Below, piece by piece: positions 1 through 12,780 of a DNA stretch of 64,000 nucleotides (its first letter is position 1; each line of letters opens with the position of its first letter). Where the stretch lies: contig NC_087077.1 of the NCBI RefSeq assembly GCF_026151205.1, positions 4,030,001 to 4,094,000 of the forward strand, in the 5' to 3' direction. A program made the position numbers and the translations under genes. The notes beneath the pieces were generated by a model. That model was not told the DNA's origin. It worked only from the letters and a program-made list of their open reading frames with translations, and ran no database searches. The stretch comes from Bolinopsis microptera. Lineage: Eukaryota > Ctenophora > Tentaculata > Lobata > Bolinopsidae.

Positions 1-908
1 CATAATTTGTTTCATATTCATTTACGTGAAAAGTTTGACATCAATCAGTTTAATCGAATAAATTGTATTATTATCAATATTATAATTAATTGATAATTAA
101 TACTACAATTAGCCGATAAAATAGGCACATTATAATATAAAGAGGACTAACCGGAATCGTAACGGCTGAGATTTGGGCACCTGCAGTGAATGGGGCTGTC
201 GGGGAGCGCATTATCTCGACCTGATCTGAAATAGTGGAAGCCTATTAAAATTCAATATACGCCATTAATGACTTTCTGATATCAACTGACAATGTAAGGA
301 ACTAAAGTTTTGGATAGTAGTAAGGGATAACAATATGTCAAGCAGTAAAATATTGTCTCTGAAAATAGCCAGTTTAATCAATTGACAGATTAGCAACTAA
401 ATACTAGAGAATTTATTGTCGCTATTTTTTTGACAGCGAAATTTCATTGGCTTATAAAAATGCATGAGTGATGGCAAATTGCCAAGTCACCGCACCACTT
501 TCTGGTGAAGGGAATTGCTGAATTTGATTAATACCTTAATGACAACTGGCTCATTTCAGACAAATTGTTTTATTGGTAACATTTATCACAACTCAATTTG
601 AAGATTGATTAAGAATCTGTCAACTCAGAAACTTCTTAATCTTATGATCTTGATCTTCGTAAGTGAGCTAAAATCGATGAAAATAAGACTAATGCTAGGT
701 CGGTTCCTAACCAATGGTTGATTGATTATTCTGAAGAACGCAACTCGACTGCCATACACTAAAGAAGCCGGCACTGTTACTGTTGAAGACACACCAGTGC
801 AGTGAAGACAGTGATTTTACTAACTCTGGCGCGATTATATCTACCAACACTTGCTCGTGTGCTGTCTGCACGAGCTTCTAATCAGACCAGAGATAATATG
901 GCGGAGCA
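1..908. other. Non-coding AT-rich stretch
   Basis: I see no exon, RNA gene or element with recognisable ends here. Reading frames are short and closed on both strands. Confidence 0.5.
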
Positions 909-1336
909 CAATATCACGACAATATCACGACAGTACCAGAACAATACCAGGACAATACCAGGACAATACCAGTCCGACAATACCAGGACAATACCACGAC
1001 AATTATACCAGGACAATACCAGGACAATACCAGGACAATACCACGACAATTATACCAGGACAATACCAGGACAATACCAGGACAATACCAGGTCGATACC
1101 AGTCCGACAATACCAGGACAATACCAGGACAATTATACCAGGACAATACCAGGACAATACCAGGTCGATACCAGTCCGACAATACCAGGACAATACCAGG
1201 ACAATACCACGACAATTATACCAGGACAATACCAGGACAATACCAGGACAATACCAGGACAATATCAGGACAATCAGGACAATACCACGACAATTATACC
1301 AGGACAATACCAGGACAATACCAGGACAATATCAAG
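909..1336. repeat. Minisatellite of 11-13 bp units (ACCAGGACAAT family)
   Basis: About 430 bp of tandem copies of ACCAGGACAAT and close variants (ACCACGACAATT, ACCAGTCCGACAAT, ACCAGGTCGAT). The variants recur in the same order, which gives a higher-order repeat. Because the unit lacks stops in several frames, the array produces overlapping artificial open frames on both strands (translations rich in TRTIPGQYQDN or SWYCPGIVLVL). These are products of the repeat, not genes. Confidence 0.95.
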
Positions 1337-4300
1337 ACTAAAATATATAGCAGATAAGATATAAAAGCGTGCGGTTGATAGTGTTTTGTTTCTAGCAGAT
1401 CGGTTTTTATATTTCCGTTTTATAATCCTGTTGATTTGTATATACCGTTTTGAAAATTTTTCAAATCTAAATCTAATATTTACTTACAGTAAAGTTGGGA
1501 GATCACGTGACTCTGGGTCCGGGCTAGGCGGTTCTTCTTTTCGTCTCTTTGACATGATCAATTGTTATAGCTAAGCGGAGAAGAGGGTTACATTTCTCGT
1601 TTGAGTCAAATATTATCAAAATTTAACTATCGGGGCTTTATCATAGTTCAAAAATATTTCAAACATTTTTAAATTTTAAGAAATGACAAATAAAGTTGGA
1701 CACAACAATTCGCCCCAAAACAAAGAAGGTAATAGAACAGTAAAAATAACAACTACGGTCCACAAGATGGGGCATGATGTCGTACTGAAGAAGAAACTTA
1801 ATTTCAACACTACAACTGTAATACATCCACTGAGGACTGAGGATTAATATCCACCACTAGAACTGGACTACTCCAGTATAATACTGGGGTTAATGTTGAA
1901 TGTTTAAAAGTTGAGGTTTACTAAAATAACACATAGCTGACAGAGTGGTTAAAAACTAGTGCTGCCTACTCAACTAATACTACTACTCAGCACTCACCAA
2001 CACTCACCAACACTCACCAACACTCACCGCTAACTAACACTCACCAACACTCACCGCTAACTAACTATTCAAGGTACGAGCTATTAACTCGGTCTTAACA
2101 ATCAGCACTTTCTCTACAGATATATCTACTATAAAAGTTAACATGAACAACTCTAATTTAAGATTAACAACAAACGATAAGATAATGGTCACGCTCACCC
2201 GAAGTAACACTTCTATTAATAATTACTGATAACGAAAGATAAGCAGGCTCGTGATTGAAATGTTTTGTTGGATTGCCAGGACAAAAACTTAGGTTTAGGT
2301 ACTTGGCATGTCCTAAGAAAATTAATTGACATAATTAGGAGTTAATTGATATTATTAGGAGTTAATGAGGCGTGGACAAGAACTGTTAACTCACTCGACC
2401 GTGAAGTAAATCACGTGGGGGATTCAATAATTTGATTAATTTTTACTATTTTGACACTACAAATCATCAATCATCGTCTACCGAGTATGAAATTACTATG
2501 ATATTGGCATTTGGTAAACAATGCAGTGCATATTTTTGTTGTTGAAATATTACATTTTTGTTGAAATATTACATCATACCCCTCTGGAATTTCTATTGGA
2601 ACGTTACATAATCGTCATTACAAATTTGGGCAACAACTGTAAGAATGGACGGTAGTGTTATTATCGAAGGGACAGTGTTAAGTGTAGCTGCGAGAACAAT
2701 TTATAGAAAGAAAATAGCTCTTTCAAAATTATACGGTGCTGTAATATGATCTAGATATTTTGCACACATGTACATTTTATAATATCATGTACTCACTTTG
2801 AGCGATAAGAAGAGTAGTGGCGAGGAATTTGAAAATATTTGTCATAAATATTGGCCGAGGAAACAAACAGTGACCCGAAGTAAGAACACTAGAACATGTT
2901 TACCCTGGGACACTTGTTCAGTTCAGTTCGATAACTGGACATAATTAGATCTTCACACAAAAACCAATTCTGGCAATGTTCCGGTTCCGGCCAAAGTAAC
3001 AAGTTCCGGTCAAGTGCCAGGTTGATGCTGCATTGTTGGAGATAAAACTGCTCACGTTAAAACTCTGATAAAATACCCAGAAAACTGATAAAACAGATGA
3101 TGAAACAATTGATTAAACTCGTATGTGAGCAAGAGCGAATCGCATACGTAATCTGTTGTGATATATTTCCATTCGTAATATCTATTTTTAGATAGTATCT
3201 AGTATTCTAGTACGGATATAGTAAACAGCACTGATATAACAACGTTATAGTCTCAAGACACGAATTTGAGAAGCTTCCAAAGTGGGAACGGAAAACACAA
3301 ATGTTGCCCTAATTACAAATCATATTAAGAGGCCCATCCAAAACGTCAAGATCTTGTAAATTTCCGATTTGAACTGATGCTGTTTGACAGATTTTAAATA
3401 CAGCTGCCGGCTAGAATTGGTTGACAAAGTCAAAGAGAATAAGTAACAAAAGTGATTAAGTGTTAGAGACAGCAGTCTGTAGCAGAGGACGGAGGGGGAG
3501 AGGAGTATCCTGGTAATTGGAAACAGTCAGAGAGAGCGGTGGTGCGTCAAAGAGGCAACAACTGACTCAAAGTAAAGGACTCTAACACAACAAGTATATT
3601 CAACCAGCTAGAGATCGCATACAAATATCAACTGATAAAGAATCTAAACCACTAGCATATACGGGGTGGATTCTGAGGTTTTGATTGGTTGACTGGGGCA
3701 GAATGAGGCATTCTCATTGGCTGAGAGCTGCTTCGTGTCCCGAGCGTCCCCCAGTCTAGAGCTAATTGTATCTAGCCAGTCAGCTCTGAAAGAATATTGT
3801 TGATTTGTGTTACTGGAGCCAGCATCCAATCAGAAGCGTCCGGGAGTGACCCGACCAATGAAAGAGCTCAGAAGTGAGCACGTGACCCACAATGTGTAAT
3901 ATCGCTGCCGGACAGTCTGAGGAGTGATAGTTGGGACCCTACATGAATCATAATGTGATAATCATTACAAATAGCACGACAGAGCAGCAGGCTGATTAGC
4001 AGTACCTGTCTCACACACGGTACAACATTTCTAACCAGCACAACAAGTAACCTACACTGAACTGATAAAGGCCAACTGCTGGGGTCTCTTTTATGTAATT
4101 TGATTACAGTGCTAGGTGGTGATATCTCATTGTCGTCATAACACACTAGCTCAGTGTACGGTAAGAAAATCTTATAAACATCTTGAAATGGGCACTAAAC
4201 TGAAACAATTCGGTAAGCTTATGCTTTCACAAACTTAAGTAACAAAGTAACATTATAACAGTGTTGATGGTGTCCTTGGCAGATATTAAATTTTGTATGT

Positions 4301-4648
4301 GATTCTGTAATGTTGAGAATGTTGAAGCCATAATTATCAAGCGTTGGTATGTAAGTTGTGACAATAGTTTTTCAACGAACAATTCAATCTAAAAATTTAA
4401 TGTGGAAAAAGAACTTTATATTGTAATAGTTAATTACAACTAATCTAGGAGAGCAACTTTATGATGTCTCTTGTGAACGGTTACGAACTGTAAATACAGA
4501 GAATAATCGGTCAGATTCGGTGAGATTTATAAAGCAATGAGCGGAGCTAGCTATACGACGGTACGGCTCAATCAAAACTAAGGAGTTGTTGTTTTAGTCA
4601 TAATGTAAAAAGAAAAGAGACGAAGAAAGACTAGTGCGGCTCTAACTG
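1337..4648. other. Non-coding stretch with one short tandem repeat
   Basis: No recognisable gene. The only structure I see is a 10-bp tandem repeat (CACTCACCAA) at about 1991-2066, partly interrupted by CGCTAACTAA. Scattered CACGTG hexamers occur at about 1507, 2412 and 3876. Confidence 0.5.
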
Positions 4649-4816
4649 CGGCTCAAGATGTACAGTACTTGAGATTCGGCTCAAGATGTACAGTACTTGA
4701 GATTCGGCTCAAGATGTACAGTACTTGAGATTCGGCTCAAGATGTACAGTACTTGAGATTCGGCTCAAGATGTACAGTACTTGAGATTCGGCTCAAGATG
4801 TACAGTACTTGAGATT
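4649..4816. repeat. 28-bp minisatellite, 6 copies
   Basis: Six essentially identical 28-bp units (168 bp). Each contains the imperfect dyad TCAAGATGTACAGTACTTGA, so each unit can fold on itself. The lack of divergence implies recent expansion or homogenisation. A short AGG trinucleotide run follows at about 4883-4910. Confidence 0.95.
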
Positions 4817-6981
4817 GAAATATCCGCTGCACTGTGAGTAAGAGATTATGAGCTAGACAACTGTTGGAAACTCTAGACTCGACTGAAGGCTAAGGAGGAG
4901 GAGGAGGAGGAGTGCCTGGTACCCTGGTACTAACTACCACTCTATTGAGTATTGAGGCGCACTCGACAGAACTGTGAATATTTATATAGCTGGAAACGAT
5001 CATAAGCAACAGTAAGATGTAACAGAACTGCTGCAAGCTGGCTCACTCTCTTTCCTAAATACAACAACTGAAAAATTATAAAACTCTACTGATTAAAGTT
5101 TTCGAACTAAAAAGAAGTGACAAAAACAACAATCGCAGCTCTAAACCTCTAAAAACCCCCACATTGGTTTAGCGTAGACAGAAGTACAAGAGATGTCACG
5201 TGACAGCAGTACAAGAGATGTCACGTATTGTCGCAAGCTAATTGACGTGAGCACTTCTGACATGCAACAGGGGTCTCAGTCACTGTGCGTGTACTAACTT
5301 ACTGCCATACGTAGCATTTATAAATAAACAGTCAAGTATGTGCGAAGTTGCGCTTCGTGTCAGACTCCTAAAGTGTGTCTAACAAACAATGGAAAAGTTG
5401 GTGACATTTAAAACTTGAAAGGCTGGAAGTGCGTAGGGAGTCGATGTAGGTCACAAATAAGCCACAAAACTAATAAACAAAGCTACTGTCTAGAGTAGCT
5501 AAAATAGCTTGTCAAAGGCTGTTTTTAAACTTCTGTCACAGAAATAGCTTGTCAACAAAACTTATGATATTATGAAGGATGCTAATAAAAGGTCTACTAT
5601 TTGTGAAGTGTTGTCATTGGTCGAGATGTCGTGATGTCGGGCAGATTGAATTTTTTAAACGACGGTCTCGAATTTTCGAGGGGTTTAACCTGAAACGATT
5701 AAAATCGAGCATCTGAATCGATTACGAATGCACGAGATAACGAATTGAACGATTTATTCGATCAAAGTTTAAATAAGTTGTAGACCCGTCTAGCATATAA
5801 TAAACAGTTAAGACTAAGTGGACATAAACATAATAAATTTAAGCAAGAGATAACAAAATAATAGTGATCAATAACAGAATCTTGCGTAACTTATCGAGGT
5901 CGAGACAATAAATATAAGTTAATGTGTAGGCGGATTTGTTTCAGCACTACAAGTCAAGTCTAAAAATAATTTCACCGGAGTCTGCAAGTCGGGGAGGGTT
6001 CTAGAAGAAGCAATGACGAACCATCATCCAGCTCTCAAATAATAAGGCCACCTAATTAGTGGGATCCAACCAAAAACCAACAAACCTGTAATACCAGAAC
6101 TAGCAGCCACCAATCTAGGTCACGTGATGCCCATATAAGGAGTGCCCCAGCAGAACTAGCAGCCACAGATCTGCTTTTAATGTACAACCCTTTATTTTCA
6201 GGCTATAAAATAATACAGGTAGTCGTTCAAGTACCGGGCTGCTCGTTTTTATGTTATCGCATAATCAGTCTGTGTGAGGTAACTCGGGGGGCAGGTCACA
6301 GTTATTACAAATTAGCCAACAAATCTCCAGGATAACTTGAATAATTGGTTAACTTAGAAAGAGTGTATAATTACAGGGGGTAAAGATGACGGCTGAGCAC
6401 GCTGTACAAGTGCTGCTAGTAAAGGCAGGCCCGTGTTATTGAGCCATTTACTTGAAGTGCGTGCTAGGCGTGACAACAAACAAGTCAGCAATACGAGTCC
6501 GGCTATTAAATTTCATTATCCAATCTGGCATGGTTGCATCATCGGAGATTATAAGAAAATTCGCGATAAAAGTAGGGCTTCAAATGAATTGCTACTCAGG
6601 GAGGAATATTGAGGGGCCTCGCTGGCACCGCTCCAAAAGTAGTCTGTTAATGGCCGCATAACACGATGACAGCCGATATGACAACGTTACTACAGACGGT
6701 TTTCTATGATAACCGTATCAAGAGTCAGATAACCATGATATTCGGGTTTTAGCGATGACCTTATCATATTCAATATTCACATTTGACAAGGAGCTAAGTA
6801 CAATGAATTATATAGAAAAAGGAAACCTGTAATGAGGTCGGATATTAAAAGGTAAAGAGGGCACAAACAAAACCCTAGAAAACTCGTACGATGTGTGTTT
6901 GTGACAGAGAAAGAAACCTGAAAATAGTAAAGATCAGGAGATTTTGGATAAGGATAGGACTCAGCGAGGGAGATGTAGAAC
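4817..6981. other. Non-coding stretch
   Basis: No recognisable gene. At about 5184-5226 a 20-bp segment containing CAGTACAAGAGATGTCACGT occurs twice in tandem. Nothing else supports a feature. Confidence 0.5.
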
Positions 6982-8129
6982 GTGTAGTTATGTAACTTAT
7001 AACACAGGACTCTAGAGAGTGTAGTTATGTAACTTATAACACAGGACTCTAGAAAGTGTAGTTATGTAACTTATAACACAGGACTCTAGAGAGTGTAGTT
7101 ATGTAACTTATAACACAGGACTCTAGAAAGTGTAGTTATGTAACTTATAACACAGGACTCTAGAGAGTGTAGTTATGTAACGTATAACACAGGACTCTAG
7201 AAAGTGTAGTTATGTAACGTATAACACAGGACTCTAGAGAGTGTAGTTATGTAACGTATAACACAGGACTCTAGAAAGTGTAGTTATGTAACTTATAACA
7301 CAGGACTCTAGAAAGTGTAGTTATGTAACTTATAACACATGACTCTAGAAAGTGTAGTTATGTAACGTATAACACAGGACTCTAGAAAGTGTAGTTATGT
7401 AACTTATAACACAGGACTCTAGAAAGTGTAGTTATGTAACTTATAACACAGGACTCTAGAAAGTGTAGTTATGTAACTTATAACACAGGACTCTAGAGAG
7501 TGTAGTTATGTAACTTATAACACAGGACTCTAGAAAGTGTAGTTATGTAACTTATAACACAGGACTCTAGAAAGTGTAGTTATGTAACTTATAACACAGG
7601 ACTCTAGAAAGTGTAGTTATGTAACGTATAACACAGGACTCTAGAAAGTGTAGCTATGTAACTTATAACACAGGACTCTAGAAAGTGTAGTTATGTAACT
7701 TATAACACAGGACTCTAGAAAGTGTAGTTATGTAACTTATAACACAGGACTCTAGAAAGTGTAGTTATGTAACTTATAACACAGGACTCTAGAAAGTGTA
7801 GTTATGTAACGTATAACACAGGACTCTAGAGAGTGTAGTTATGTAACTTATAACACAGGACTCTAGAAAGTGTAGTTATGTAACTTATAACACAGGACTC
7901 TAGAAAGTGTAGTTATGTAACTTATAACACAGGACTCTAGAATGTGTAGTTATGTAACTTATAACACAGGACTCTAGAGAGTGTAGTTATGTAACTTATA
8001 ACACAGGACTCTAGAAAGTGTAGTTATGTAACTTATAACACAGGACTCTAGAAAGTGTAGTTATGTAACTTATAACACAGGACTCTAGAAAGTGTAGTTA
8101 TGTAACTTATAACACAGGACTCTAGAAAG
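6982..8129. repeat. 37-bp satellite-like array, 31 copies
   Basis: 1,148 bp of 37-bp units, about 31 copies with no spacers. Variation is confined to a few positions: ACTTATAAC or ACGTATAAC, and CTAGAAAG or CTAGAGAG. Near the start the GAAAG and GAGAG forms alternate, so a two-unit (74-bp) higher-order repeat probably spread there. Each unit holds a small dyad (GTTAT...ATAAC). There is no open frame and no flanking gene that I can identify. Confidence 0.95.
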
Positions 8130-8208
8130 GACTCTAAGAAGAACATGATATAAATATGCACTGTCTTCCCGGCTGGTTCAGTGTCTAGGATGATGTGGGT
8201 AAGTAATG

Positions 8209-8232
8209 AGAGAGAGAGAGAGAGAGAGAGAG
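8209..8232. repeat. (GA)n microsatellite
   Basis: Uninterrupted GA dinucleotides over about 24 bp. Confidence 0.95.
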
Positions 8233-10212
8233 TGTGAGACCCTACACATGCAGGCCAAACTATCAGGCCACTATATATAAAGCAGGGTTACAGGAGGTTA
8301 CCAGGTTCGTTACAAAAGTTACAACAACTGACCAGTTAGGATACATTAGTTTTTAAAGTCGGGACATGTCAACAAGTTGCTGTGTTGTTTGTGGGGCCGT
8401 GGGAATGTTCCCACAATCTTCCAATAGTTCCCACTATGTTCCCACAATGTTACAGAATGGGAACCAGACGTCCTTGAAGGGTTCCTTGTTGTGTTCTGTG
8501 CTAAAACTAAACCCATAAACATGAGGTACACCCCGCGATGCTCGTACCAGGGAGCGGGATACCCTTTATTTAGCTGTACTTTATTTAAAGACGGGCTGAA
8601 TATAAATGTGCTAGTGGGGGGCTACTACCCTAGCGCTTGGGTTAAAGCAGTAACCTGTCTGAAGCTGTAGATCTTGTTAAATTCACTGCAAGTGGGGAGC
8701 CAGAAAGACACTTGAACCTGTCGGTAAGAAGGAAGCTGCTACAATTGTTGCTAGCTCTCATGACAAGTGTGCCCATTACCAGAGACACGAGATAGAAGTG
8801 CCCACCAGAGGAGCCCTATTTGGTAGGATCTGTCAAGTTTGGTGTCCAATCTGCGACTAAAATGAGGGGAGGATCAGAATTACATATATTTTTGAGGCTT
8901 GACCATCGTACCAACGTCGTACAAGCATAGTACTATATCTTATATTAGCTGTCACCTATTTTACAGTCAGCCAGTGAATCGTTATAAGAATAAGAGTAGT
9001 TAGTTAGAGCAATTAACACTAGTCTCGAAAGGTTTAATAGCCGTTGTTTAACCGTTCAATAGCCGTTATTTAACAGATTGAAGAGTTATTTAACCGATTG
9101 AAGAGTTGTTAAACAGATTGAAGAGTCAAGAAACTGGTCTATTACTGCTGACTAACTACCACAAGCACAAACCAGAGCCAGGAGAGAGATAGAAAGCCGG
9201 AACCAACGCAACAAAAGGACTACTACGAATAACTGAACAGTTTTAGTATCATGTCTTTTTTGTTCGGAGCGACTACTATTTCTCGGAATTGCAAAAGTAT
9301 GTGCTGTAATGCCTACAGCTCGGTGGCAGAGTCTGCTGTGCTATTCTTAGATCACGTGTTTCGTTAAGGCTTCACATATTTCTAACAGTACGCGATATCT
9401 CGGAGCATATATTATCGGCATGACCGTATCTAGATATGAATATCTAGAGTATCTAGATATGAATGATGATGAAGTAAGGGATATATGGGTTTATAGGTTG
9501 AGTGGGATACGAGGAATTTGCTGACAGACAGGAATTTGACAGGAATTTGGGATATGATGCAGGCATGTGAAATTAAAACAATTCCTTTAGTTTAACTATT
9601 TATGAACTTCGTATAGTATCACGACAGTCACGTATAGTGTCACGACAGGCACGTACCGTAAAGCTTAATAGGAAACGAGGTAATATGAGATGTTTTAAAA
9701 TAGGAGCATGAGGTAAATATTGAGCTATTTTGATTTAACATTGAGCTGTGGACTACTTGGAGACGTTAGGAGAGACGGCGAGGCGAGGTTACTTTAACTG
9801 CTGTCAAGTGTCAGGTATAGCAACAGGTATAGCTATGCCGTAATCACCTTACCATATCAAATATCACGTAAGTGAAAATAATGAGCCTCCTTTTAAAAAT
9901 CAAAACCTAAAAATTGCACATTACATATTGACAAAATCATCATGCCTGTAGGTCATAGCCAAAATATGTCACTGTAGCAACACAACATTACTACATCGCC
10001 TAGCAACACAACACTACATCATTGCCGTTATTTTGGCAAGAGAGAAATCTGTATTACTAGGGCAACTGGTCAGTAAAGCAGAAAGTCTTTGGAAACGGCG
10101 GATCATTTGTAACGGTCCTGTAAAACAGGATCAGATTACTACCGGAAGAGGACTCGGTTATTATGAGATCGTGGAGAGGTTCGCTGTTTATCAGTCTCAT
10201 GATAAGATTAAT
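8233..10212. other. Non-coding stretch
   Basis: No recognisable exon. At about 9040-9125 there is a degenerate tandem repeat based on GTTATTTAACAGATTGAAGA. The 67-codon frame at 10033-10236 does not begin with ATG and runs into the hairpin at 10213, so I do not call it a gene. Confidence 0.45.
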
Positions 10213-10317
10213 GATTCTAGGGATAATATCCGGTAGTAGAGACTAGGTAGGACAAGTGAAAACATTAGTTTCACTTGTCCTACCTAGTCTCTACTACCGG
10301 ATATTATCCCTGGAATC
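10213..10317. repeat. Near-perfect 49-bp inverted repeat with 7-nt loop
   Basis: Arms 10213-10261 and 10269-10317 are reverse complements across 49 bp. The single exception is position 10218 against 10312, a T opposite G, which would pair as a wobble in RNA. The loop is ACATTAG at 10262-10268. Transcribed from either strand it would form an almost continuous duplex longer than a normal microRNA precursor stem. It could be the remnant of a short palindromic transposon, a recent inverted duplication, or a hairpin-siRNA locus. No terminal motif or target-site duplication is evident. Confidence 0.95.
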
Positions 10318-11129
10318 ACTCGGTTATTAGTTTAATGATTACTGTGGTAAGATTACCAAAACAACAACTCTGGTAACATATTCTAGATGTTGTGACTAGA
10401 GCCCGTGAACTACTCTATATTTGTAGTAACTTCCAATACATCATTAGCTAAAATTATTTGTTTACTGAAATCATTTGCAGTGTTGATAGTATTTAACAAG
10501 GAGATCACGAGTTCAACACGTTAAAATACGGGTAAAAACATTTGTATCATACTTCAATTTACAGTAGAGCCTATTTATAGTTACTTGAGTAATTATGATC
10601 TTATCAGTATGATATCACCAATGTACTAGGATTGCCAGTGGCAAACTGGAGATAAACTGGAATATCCTGGTTTTATTTCTGGATATAATCACTATTACTA
10701 GTATACTAGCAAAATTCCTGCTAGATCCACCACTGGTTATAATATAGATTAGCAAGACCTCGAGCGTCCTAAATCTGAAACTAAGAATGTCGAATAAGAA
10801 AAGCAGATGCCTGTTGTGTTAAAACTCGCAGAAATGGTACGTAATTACATAAAAAGTCACTAAAAAGTTAGAACTAATCAGTGCCCATCTAGGCAACTAT
10901 ACATCTCCTCCGATCACAGACAAAATAGCGAAAATTCTAAAATGATCACGCAGATGAGATATCCCATATCCAGTATATCTCCCACATACTACAGCAGGCC
11001 CTACTGTGACCTGTTACTGGCAGTACCAGCCGCTGATCTGACTGGTACTTGACAGCTGAAATTGTAGAATGATGTGAGCTGCAGGGCTGCTGCATGACTA
11101 CACCCCACGTGACAACAGGCGTGAGAACC
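10318..11129. other. Non-coding stretch
   Basis: I see nothing here beyond AT-rich single-copy sequence. Confidence 0.4.
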
Positions 11130-11253
<124 letters not shown>

Positions 11254-11772
11254 CTGAGGAGTGAGAATCCTCCCACAGACATTATGTCTGACTCCACTCT
11301 TATCAGTTGTCACCGCATCACATGATGCTGCAAGGGCTCAAAACGCACCTAGGTCACGCTTTTGTATAGGATCTCAATTAGCAGCCAGTTGTCTCCGTTC
11401 AGAGGAGCGCTGTGAGTGGCTCTGAGAGAATGTGAGTTGCGATGATTCCTGGAAAATGTAGTCACGACCTACAATTAGTTGGGAGCTGGGAGGAATCAGG
11501 TGATTTACAACTTGTCCACACTAAATACAACATACCCGCAAAAACATTTAATTTGAGTAGAAAGACTAGAAGTTTGTAGTAGAAGACTAGAAAGTCATAT
11601 GATGGATCGGATGGGGTGATTTTTAAATTTGGCACTGCAATAATACAGTCATCACATGATAATCGGAAAGGATCCGGAACTGTGTATTTGTGCGCCTAAT
11701 CTCATTTCTAGTAGAACCTACAACCGGAAAAGTCCTATTAATAGGAAGTTGAGCGTTTGTAACAAAACCAAG

Positions 11773-12780
11773 AATCTTTAGTTTAAGGATGAAGCTTACG
11801 ATTCAGCAGAAAGTGGTTCCTTAAAATGAGATAATCAGAATCTTGAGTTTAAGGATGAAGCTTACGATTCAGCAGAAAGTGGTTCCTTAAAATGAGATAA
11901 TCAGAATCTTGAGTTTAAGGATGAAGCTTACGATTCAGCAGAAAGTGGTTCCTTAAAATGAGATAATCAGAATCTTGAGTTTAAGGATGAAGCTTACGAT
12001 TCAGCAGAAAGTGGTTCCTTAAAATGAGATAATCAGAATCTTTAGTTTAAGGATGAAGCTTACGATTCAGCAGAAAGTGGTTCCTTAAAATGAGATTATC
12101 AGAATCTTGAGTTTAAGGATGAAGCTTACGATTCAGCAGAAAGTGGTTCCTTAAAATGAGATAATCAGAATCTTGAGTTTAAGGATGAAGCTTACGATTC
12201 AGCAGAAAGTGGTTCCTTAAAATGAGATAATCAGAATCTTGAGTTTAAGGATGAAGCTTACGATTCAGCAGAAAGTGGTTCCTTAAAATGAGATAATCAG
12301 AATCTTGAGTTTAAGGATGAAGCTTACGATTCAGCGGAAAGTGGTTCCTTAAAATGAGATAATCAGAATCTTGAGTTTAAGGATGAAGCTTACGATTCAG
12401 CAGAAAGTGGTTCCTTAAAATGAGATCAGAATCTTGAGTTTAAGGATGAAGCTTACGATTCAGCGGAAAGTGGTTCCTTAAAATGAGATAATCAGAATCA
12501 GCCTTAAATTCGAGAAATCTTGAGTTTAAGGATGAAGCTTACGATTCAGCAGGAAAGTGGTTCCTTAAAATGAGATAATCAGAATCTTGAGTTTAAGGAT
12601 GAAGCTTACGATTCAGCAGAAAGTGGTTCCTTAAAATGAGATAATCAGAATCTTGAGTTTAAGGATGAAGCTTACGATTCAGCAGAAAGTGGTTCCTTAA
12701 AATGAGATGATTAGAATCTTGAGTTTAAGGATGAAGCTTACGATTCAGCGGAAAGTGGTTCCTTAAATTGAGATAATTAG
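11773..12780. repeat. 66-bp minisatellite, about 15 copies
   Basis: About 1 kb of 66-bp units. Within each unit TTTAAGGA and TCCTTAAA lie about 30 bp apart and are complementary, so every unit can form its own hairpin. One unit near 12427 lacks a few bases, and one near 12500-12516 carries a short insertion. Otherwise the copies are almost identical, pointing to recent homogenisation. Confidence 0.95.

Noticed and set aside
802-1357. Open frames of 168-179 codons and complementary frames with repeated IPGQYQDN or SWYCPGIV
   Set aside because: They exist only because the underlying 11-13 bp minisatellite lacks stop codons; several frames on both strands are open at once.
6982-8129. Resemblance of the 37-bp and 31-bp arrays to CRISPR arrays
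   Set aside because: The units abut one another with no unique spacers, and the context is an animal genome.
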